From Gracilaria gracilis (Eukaryota > Rhodophyta > Florideophyceae > Gracilariales > Gracilariaceae): DNA of 64,000 bases. The stretch is taken from positions 186,001-250,000 of the forward strand of contig JARGSG010000235.1 of NCBI GenBank assembly GCA_030374805.1. Direction: 5' to 3'. Below, piece after piece: positions 58,046-64,000 of the stretch; the stretch's first letter is position 1, and every line of letters begins with the position of its first letter. The notes under the pieces are model-generated. The model made no database searches and was not told the origin of the DNA. It saw nothing but the letters and a program-made list of their open reading frames with translations. A program made the translations under genes and the position numbers.

Positions 58046-61000
58046 CTAGATGGCGGTGTGGTTATGTTCGTCGTCTGTTGCCCACCGGAGGCATACGCAG
58101 TCGAGGGTGACATCGACTTCGTCGCTTGGTGGGACGAGCTCCATGAAATGTACGAAGGCAAACTCCTTGGAAGATGGAGTGGAGGAAGGAAAGGTGAACC
58201 GAAGAAGAGAGATGAGTTTGCAGACCCAGACGATTGGGATGGAGTTGGAGGAGCTGGTGCCTGCGACGAGGACGTGAGAGAACTTTGGGGATTTAGAAGG
58301 GCCGAAGGAAGGGGCGGCAAATATTCGTTGGATGAGAGGGACTGGGGGATCCTGGAGCGCGAGCTCGTTCCGCTCTTCAATGCAGTGGTCGAGTGATGGG
58401 ACATAACCGCCGGCGACGTAAGCGGGGTTGATTACGGTGGTTCGGGTGCGACGGAGAGTGGGGGAGTTCTCTGAGAGTTCTAGGACTTCGAAAGAAAGGG
58501 TGATGAATGAAGGGAGGGCGTGTTTCCCAATCTGTTGGAGGATGAAGAGAGTGTCGGTGGGGAAGAGGTCTTGGAGAGATTTGGGATTGAACTGAGGATT
58601 AGAGTGAAGGAATTTGTGGGCGGTGATGAGATCAGCGAATGAGATGAGTTTTCCATCACGGACCAGACCGGGTTGGCGGGATTGGATGGGAGTGGCGAGG
58701 GCAGTAGAAGATGAAGTGATGGAGGGGTTGGTGAAAAGGGGGTTCCAATCTTTGGAGGTGTTGGAGTCATGGATGGCGCGAATGGTTTCTTCATGTGCGG
58801 TGGACGTGCGCTTTGAGGTTTTGGAGTAGTGTGACTTGAAGAGGGAGTGGGCGTGCTCGAATATGCTTGCATCGTTGAAGTGTAGGCCTCCGAAGCGGCG
58901 AATGTCCTCGACGATGTGGTCGAGGAGATGGACCATGAGGGTGCAAAGGCTGGAAGTTAGGTGGGGGCCGAGAACAAGTGCGGCTGTGCGCTTGAAGGAG
59001 CGGATTTGGAATTGGAGGTCGGTGAGGCGGGACTCGGTCCATTCTGCGGAAGTGTTGCATCGCATGGAGAAGAGAAGAAGATCGGAGTACTTGGTGAAAA
59101 CGGAAGTGATGGAAGCTGCATCGACTTCGTCACAGCAGCGGTCGAAGAATGCGCCGATGAAGGGGAAGACCATGTCGAGTGAGCGGTAGTCTTTTGCTTG
59201 TAGCATACCACGTAGGCCGACGGAGGTGAAGATACCGTTAAGGGTCTGACCGTTGTCGGAAGAAGAAAATTCAATGTGGAGTCCTGTCGCTAGGGAGTGC
59301 TTTTCGATGGCGGCGAGTATGGTGTTCACGTGTTTGGGGATGGAGGAGCGGATGGAGTTGAAGGAACGACGGGATTTGGAGGAACGGGGAGTAGTGAAGA
59401 GTAATTCTGACTTGAGTCTCTCGATGGTTGCGAGCTTGATGAGCTTGGAGATGCTGGGGTTGAAGTTATGGAATGGTTCGAAGGGGAAGATTTTGTAAGG
59501 GGAGAGGAGAGGAATAATGTTGAGGAGAGGGTAAGATTCGAATAGGGAGGCGTATTTTGCCAGAGAAAAGGACTGGAGTGCTTCAACGGCCTTTTCCTCG
59601 GTGTTCCGGGCGACTCTGGGCTTTCTGGCGAGGAGTGTCTTTTCAGCATCTTGGAGGAGGGTAGAGTGTTATTTGCGGGCAGCGAGAGTTTGGGTCTGGG
59701 ATCGAAGAGGCGGGGATGGAATGTGTAGGCAGAGTTCTGAGCGTGGGACGGTACATCGGTGGCATGGATGCTGGGGGCGGGTGCTTTGGGAGATGATGAG
59801 AATGTCCTTTGCTTCCCGGATGTCTGCGCAGTAGCTGGCGATGATTGGGTGACAATGGCAGCGTACGCCCTTAGCGTCACGGAAGGGGAAACCAGTGAGC
59901 CCGGAGGAGAGAAGAGGGTCGAGGAGGTTGGAGATTGAACGCTGGATGAGTTGCATTTTGGTAGAGCGGGGGATGCTGGAAGAGGTATGGGTGATGCAAT
60001 CGGGGTCTTGAGAGGGGGTGGCAAGATTGAATGAGGTTGGAAGGTATCCGAGAAGGGTGAGGTTGTGGTTAATACATTTGCAACGGAACGAGTCGGAGCA
60101 GTTGAGGAGAGTGATGTGAAGGGGGTAGGAGATAATGGGAGAGGATTTGAAGGAGGTGGAGGACTTGTCGGAGTATACTTGGACGAAACCGATGAAGATG
60201 TCGTTACCGGTGTTCTCAGGGGTGTGCCAGATACAGAACTTATCTGCATGATTGCGTGCTTGAGGGCTGGGACAGCTTCTTTTCCAAGGGAGGAAGCCAT
60301 GGGGTGAGCGAAAGCGGGAGCGCCGGAGGAGGTTGTGTGGGGGACGTGGTGGAAGAAGGTGTTGTCGGAGTGTGCGAGTGCGAGTTGTCGTTTAAGGACT
60401 TGGATAGCATCCTTTCGGAAGGGGGTGGCTGTGAAAAGGTGCTGTGGGTCGTGGAGGGTGGTGGGGGTGAAACCGATGTTGCTGACTCGGTGTTGGAAGA
60501 GGTCTTTCTCAAGTTTGAGACACTGGGAGGAGCAGACGGTGTTGTGGAAGGCTGACTTGGAGAAGGCAAGGTCGTGAAGGAGAGAGATGAGTTCGTCTGC
60601 CTTGCGGTGGCAGGGTGGAAGCGATGAAGGGATGTAGAGGACCAAGGGGGGCGGTGGAGGAGGTGGAGAGTGGGAGAGGAAGCAGACGAGGGTGCCTACG
60701 ATATGGTAGGCGTCTTGTGTGTGGACGGAAAGGGAGAGATGTTGCTGGTGGTAGGAGTCGTTTTCAGCGAGGGGGACGTTATCGGATGGGCAATTGGAGG
60801 GAGGAGGAGGGTGGTGGTGGGAGTTGGGGCTTAGATTTGTGACGCTTTGTACGCGGGGGGAAGTGAGGGACGTTGCTGCCGGGGGAGAGGAAACGCTTGT
60901 TGGCTGTGAGACGGTTGGGGCATCTCCTTTGGTGCCTCTGAATGGCGGGGATGGTGCGAGCGAAGGAAGAGCCTTCAAAGCAGCAATTAGGCATGGCGGG

Positions 61001-61096
61001 GAGCGGTGTGGGGGTGTTTGGGGAGAGGCGGGGTACGTAGTAAGGAGCGTAATATGGCGCACGGAGGGTGGGACGGAGTGATGGAAGAGGTGGCAC
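58046..61096 (-). pseudogene. KDZ/Plavaka-like (CACTA-related) transposase pseudogene
   Basis: On the minus strand the N-terminus has a C2H2-like finger (FARTIPAIQRHQRRCPNR). It continues in a second frame with RKDAIQVLKRQLALAHSDNT and AHPMASSLGKEAVPALK, then in the first frame with GNDIFIGFVQVYSDKSSTSF, GFPFRDAKGVRCHCHPIIAS and QHPCHRC. The long C-terminal frame (59329-58046) has VFPFIGAFFDRC, HLLDHIVEDIRRFGGLHFND, ASIFEHAHSLFK and AFVHFMELVPPSDEVDVTLD. This order fits large KDZ/Plavaka-type transposases known from fungi and algae. Lesions are frame changes near 60780 and 60245 and a TAA at 59669-59671. The 596-codon frame at 59326-61116 is mostly a compositional shadow. Confidence 0.55.
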
Positions 61097-61650
61097 GTGA
61101 TGCGAAGGCGTGTCAAAAGTGAGAGAATAAACGGCCGATATCTGATATGAGAGTTGTTGAATAGATGTGCTGTATCTCTATAGAGAGTTTCTATTCGAAA
61201 GGTTTGTATTCCTCTAATCGTATTTCATAAGCAGCTATCTATGTATATATATCCGTATTTAGATATATATCTCTCTATTTGCCGCCGTAAATTTCTACGT
61301 ATGTGCCACTTACACACTTGTATTGGGATCGGAAAATAGCATGAACGGAAGTAACATGCTAGTTGTCTTACATTCAAACTAGCAATGATGGAAATAATCG
61401 TCAATGATTCTTTCCACACAAACTAGCACAAGTGGAAATGTGGAAATATTTTCGGAAATTAAGCACATCTAATTTTGGATAAACTCACAGGTTTTTCGAT
61501 CATTTTATTTCGATAATTTTGGACGCCCAAACTAGCATTCCGATAACAATGACGTTAACTACTTACTTACCCTATTTCCTTATCGACCTAAACTTACAGA
61601 CCTTGCCATTTCTAGTTTGTACTCATGCTCAAATTTAGTTTTCGATTTAT
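61097..61650. other. AT-rich intergenic region
   Basis: This is a very AT-rich stretch with simple TA runs near 61240-61280. No gene is seen. Confidence 0.4.
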
Positions 61651-61940
61651 AATTTCGGTGGCCAGGTGGGACAGTGGTCCCCTCTAGCCATGAATTACAG
61701 CAACCATGGCATGGGAGAGCGGAGCCATTTGGATTGTTGAAAACCTAGACATCCACATATCACCTAAAATTTCGATGGTGTGGTGGGACAGCGGTTCCAC
61801 CTAGCCATTAATTACAGCAACCATCGTGTCGGGAAAGGTGCACCGTACGGTGCACCTTTCTCCACAGGTGGACGCATCTGACCACCTGTAGCAAAAGGTT
61901 GCACCGTACGGTGGGATGATCTACCTTTTGGTCAAACTAT
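61651..61940. repeat. Two 117-bp direct repeats with a 26-bp palindrome
   Basis: AATTTCGGTGGCCAGGTGGG (61651) and its relative at 61768 start two units that share GGGACAG(T/C)GG and ATTACAGCAACCAT. After the second unit lies a perfect 26-bp palindrome (61834-61859) built on GGTGCACCGTACGGTGCACC. The palindrome and the box GGACGCATC recur at 63800-63885. Confidence 0.65.
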
Positions 61941-62196
61941 TTGCGTAGCGAAGGATGGGATGCGGTTGAGAAGGAAGGTGTTGAAAAATTCAACGCATGC
62001 TTAGTCACGTTTCTTGCTAGGAGGCGGCTCCCTTCTAGACTACTTAAGATGATCCGGCAGAGGTTATCGAGACTGGTGTCTCGGTTCGCCGTGTAGTGCC
62101 AGAGAGCGGCTTGTCCGTATGATTCATCAAGGAGTACTGCTTGCCGGTGCATGGTGTGCAGGCGTACACGTAGCGTACGCTTATGATCATCACCCA
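61941..62196. other. Short intergenic stretch
   Basis: No gene or repeat was recognised. Confidence 0.3.
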
Positions 62197-62262
62197 CCTA
62201 GCCCCATGCTTGTAAGTTGAAGAAAGATCATCACGTTTTTTGTCGGGTGAGTTTGGATGAGT

Positions 62263-62382
62263 TGGTCCCACCTCACCCTCGCTGGTACGACATCACCCTG
62301 GGTGGTACCATATCACCCTGGCCGGTATGAAATCACCCTGGCTGGTCCCAGATCAGTCTGGATGGTCCCATATCAGCCTGCC
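62263..62382 (+). repeat. Six tandem 20-bp units (left subterminal repeats)
   Basis: The units start at 62263, 62283, 62303, 62323, 62343 and 62363. The third unit reads TGGTACCATATCACCCTGGC. The fifth and sixth have CAG for CAC. Three inverted copies lie at about 63636-63695. Confidence 0.85.
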
Positions 62383-62854
62383 CAAGGAGACGGGACCAAA
62401 TATGCGAATGAAGTAAGGAACTGATACCCCGGAATGGATGACTCTAGATACAGTACATACGACAGATTTGGCAGGTGCACGTGCGATGAGATGATGGATA
62501 GAAAACAACAGCTGTATCGTATTGTAAACAGCTATGTACTTCCTAACGGCAATATGTTTTGCATTCAATGAAACTTTTAATTTGCTACCGGCGGCCCAGA
62601 CATATCCTGTATCAGATCCTTGAATGGAAGCAGACACACACGCTATTTATGTGAAGACAGTTCCGCCAAGCTCCTGATATCGAACGACTTCTGATGGTAG
62701 CTTCACCGTATTTAACAGTACTCAAAGAAATGACATTATGGGATACACATAGAATTCAGATGAATGGCTAGATTCAAGTTTTGCCACAACCGTGCGGCGC
62801 TGCGCTCGAACTCAATTGAGAAGGAATGGGGATTATCACAGATGTACTTCTAAG

Positions 62855-63112
62855 TCACGTTCCTGAACAGAGGAAGACGTGAACTGACAGATTGCCGAAC
62901 AAAACTCTTATATCACGAAGAGAAGTAGTGATTACGGCCAGAGGTGTACGCAACGCAACTCGCGACAGCAGTATACTAAGATAACGAATTTTTTTAGAAT
63001 CTGGACGCTCACTGTAATACAATGCTGGTGAATGAAGTTTGGCCTTCTCCGACGGAGGGGAAGGCCGGCGGACGCTCTTTTTATAGTCTTGTAGCGGTCT
63101 AGCTATACGCAC
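62855..63112 (-). CDS. Short open frame inside the non-autonomous transposon
   Basis: This 85-codon basic frame (RIARPLQDYKKSVRRPSPPS) has no known motif. It may be chance. Confidence 0.2.
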   Translation of the reverse strand: MRIARPLQDYKKSVRRPSPPSEKAKLHSPALYYSERPDSKKIRYLSILLSRVALRTPLAVITTSLRDIRVLFGNLSVHVFLCSGT

Positions 63113-63172
63113 GACTAAGCTACAAGGTAGTTCACGTGTCTGAACAGAGTGACCTACCGTCTCCTACAGCGT

Positions 63173-63219
63173 GAGCTACAAGCCGATCAAAGTGATCAAG
63201 CGTGATATTGGCTTGTAGC
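63173..63219. repeat. Hairpin GAGCTACAAGCC / GGCTTGTAGCTC
   Basis: Twelve-base arms around a 23-base loop. It lies inside the non-autonomous transposon, just before the 102-codon frame. Confidence 0.6.
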
Positions 63220-63242
63220 TCTATGTTTGTGTTACACATAAA

Positions 63243-63551
63243 TTGTCAGGTGTAATGAAAAATCCAAGGTTTTCTTCAAAAGCCCTATGTCGAAAGAGAG
63301 AACCAGAAGCTGCGAAATTGCAGCGCTTGTCAGAGATGTACTGGTTTTACAACATATCACAAAAGCACGGTGCTTATATTGATCTTTGCAATGATCACAT
63401 ACATGTTCCTAAATTTGCAGAGAGATCTGGGAACGGAGAGTATTTTCTTTCAAGCAATAAAATGGTTTTGCAGCGACCCAAGCGCTACGGAGACGATGCA
63501 GGACTGAAATTCCGATACGCACCGGTACGAATTGATTTCCTGACGCGTTAG
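63243..63551 (+). CDS. Unrecognised 102-codon frame inside the transposon
   Basis: The composition looks protein-like (LSEMYWFYNISQKHGAYIDL, DDAGLKFRYAPVRIDF), but no family is recognised. It could be the remnant of a captured or transposon gene. The first codon used here is not ATG; an ATG lies at 63258. Confidence 0.35.
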   Translation: MSGVMKNPRFSSKALCRKREPEAAKLQRLSEMYWFYNISQKHGAYIDLCNDHIHVPKFAERSGNGEYFLSSNKMVLQRPKRYGDDAGLKFRYAPVRIDFLTR

Positions 63552-63760
63552 TGAAGCAGATTGCAAGCGTCTTCCAAGGCCCTGCGATGCCAGCAAACTC
63601 GTTGTGAGCGCGATTAGTTGGTCCCACCTCCTTGGGCAGGATGATTTCGGACCAACCAGGGTGAGGTGGTACCAGCCAGGGTGATGTGGGATCAACTCAC
63701 CCAAACTCCCCCGACAAACAAGGTGATGATTTTTCTTCACCTTATAAGCATGGGGATAGG

Positions 63761-63905
63761 CATTGATTACAGCAACCATGGTTTTGTTGCACCGTACGGT
63801 GCAGCTTTCTCCACACGTGGACGCATCGGACTACATGTAGCAAAATGCTGCACCGTGCACTTCCTTACATGTGGACGCATCGTACCACGTGTAACATAAC
63901 GTTGA
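63761..63905. repeat. Third copy of the ATTACAGCAACCAT repeat
   Basis: ATTACAGCAACCATGG, CACCGTACGGTGCA and two copies of GTGGACGCATCG repeat elements seen at 61684-61900. It abuts the right end of the non-autonomous transposon. Confidence 0.6.
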
Positions 63906-64000
63906 AGGGCATAAAGCCGCTACAGTATTCTCAGTCGACCTATTATCACTCGCTAACCATAGGCAGCTATTTGCGTGGCTTCTCTTTGCACCTTCTTCCT
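63906..64000. other. Window end, nothing recognised
   Basis: No gene or repeat was seen. Confidence 0.3.

Larger units (their letters stand above)
62197..63760. mobile_element. Non-autonomous DNA transposon with subterminal tandem repeats
   Basis: The left end (62197-62399) reads inward CCTAGCCCCATGC, then GTCGGGTGAGTTTGG and a run of 20-bp units, ending GGGACCAA. The right end (63618-63760) is its inverted copy. Both ends have the same order of parts, but the left has six 20-bp units and the right three, so they measure 203 and 143 bp. The interior of about 1.2 kb has no recognisable transposase. Long inverted ends with subterminal repeats are typical of CACTA- or KDZ-like elements. No target duplication is evident. 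Confidence 0.7.

Noticed and set aside
59326-61116. A 596-codon Ser/Pro-rich protein on the minus strand.
   Set aside because: Transposase motifs lie in this frame only between about 60600 and 60245 and in another frame on either side. The rest of the long frame is a low-complexity shadow.

Overview
This is nuclear DNA from a eukaryote. It holds Ty3/gypsy LTR retrotransposons with chromodomains, PIF/Harbinger, hAT and KDZ/Plavaka-like DNA transposons, and relics of TAF1, a SNF2/BRG1-type remodeler, a RuvB-like ATPase and a cyclin. The TAF1 and SNF2 relics read across several kilobases with frame breaks but no clear spliceosomal introns, so the source is probably an intron-poor lineage. A florideophyte red alga is my best guess, held with low confidence because nothing here fixes the taxon. 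I see no intact single-copy host gene. The window is a transposon-rich graveyard of broken genes.

Layout. 1-2.9 kb holds AT-rich DNA and a frameshifted Harbinger-type transposase. From about 2.89 to 37.01 kb lies what looks like one large PIF/Harbinger element. It has matching inverted ends, a transposase gene entering from the left on +, and a second gene entering from the right on -. A cyclin relic (-) and a nearly full-length degraded TAF1 (+) lie between them. The transposase is split by a 22.9-kb insertion, retrotransposon A (3830-26762, 5-bp target duplication AGATA). A is itself split by retrotransposon B in opposite orientation (13537-25056, target duplication ATTGG). Order of events: Harbinger, then A, then B.

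A and B are separate but related chromovirus families of about 11.4 and 11.5 kb. Each has gag, protease, RT, RNase H, integrase, a very long low-complexity linker and a C-terminal chromodomain. Both also carry an extra convergent gene on the opposite strand between pol and the 3' LTR. The two antisense proteins align over most of their length although they have diverged strongly.

37-48 kb is a row of broken genes: a GC-rich tract with an unrecognised relic, a 40-codon RuvB-like fragment, a hAT transposase, a peroxiredoxin-like gene, a SNF2/BRG1-type ATPase and an unrecognised leucine-rich gene. 49.8-51.3 kb contains foldback (palindromic) elements around a tandem array of 122-bp units that each contain a hairpin. 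51.5-54.6 kb is a degraded gene joining a beta-class amino-methyltransferase (DPPY motif before the motif-I region) to a C-terminal SET domain. 55.1-61.1 kb is a tail-to-tail pair: a basic coiled-coil gene (+) and a KDZ/Plavaka-like transposase relic (-). 61.6-63.9 kb holds small repeats and a non-autonomous DNA transposon whose inverted ends differ by exactly three 20-bp subterminal units.

The most interesting signals are the antisense gene kept in two diverged retrotransposon families, the methyltransferase-SET fusion, and the Harbinger element that seems to have picked up a cyclin/TAF1 block.
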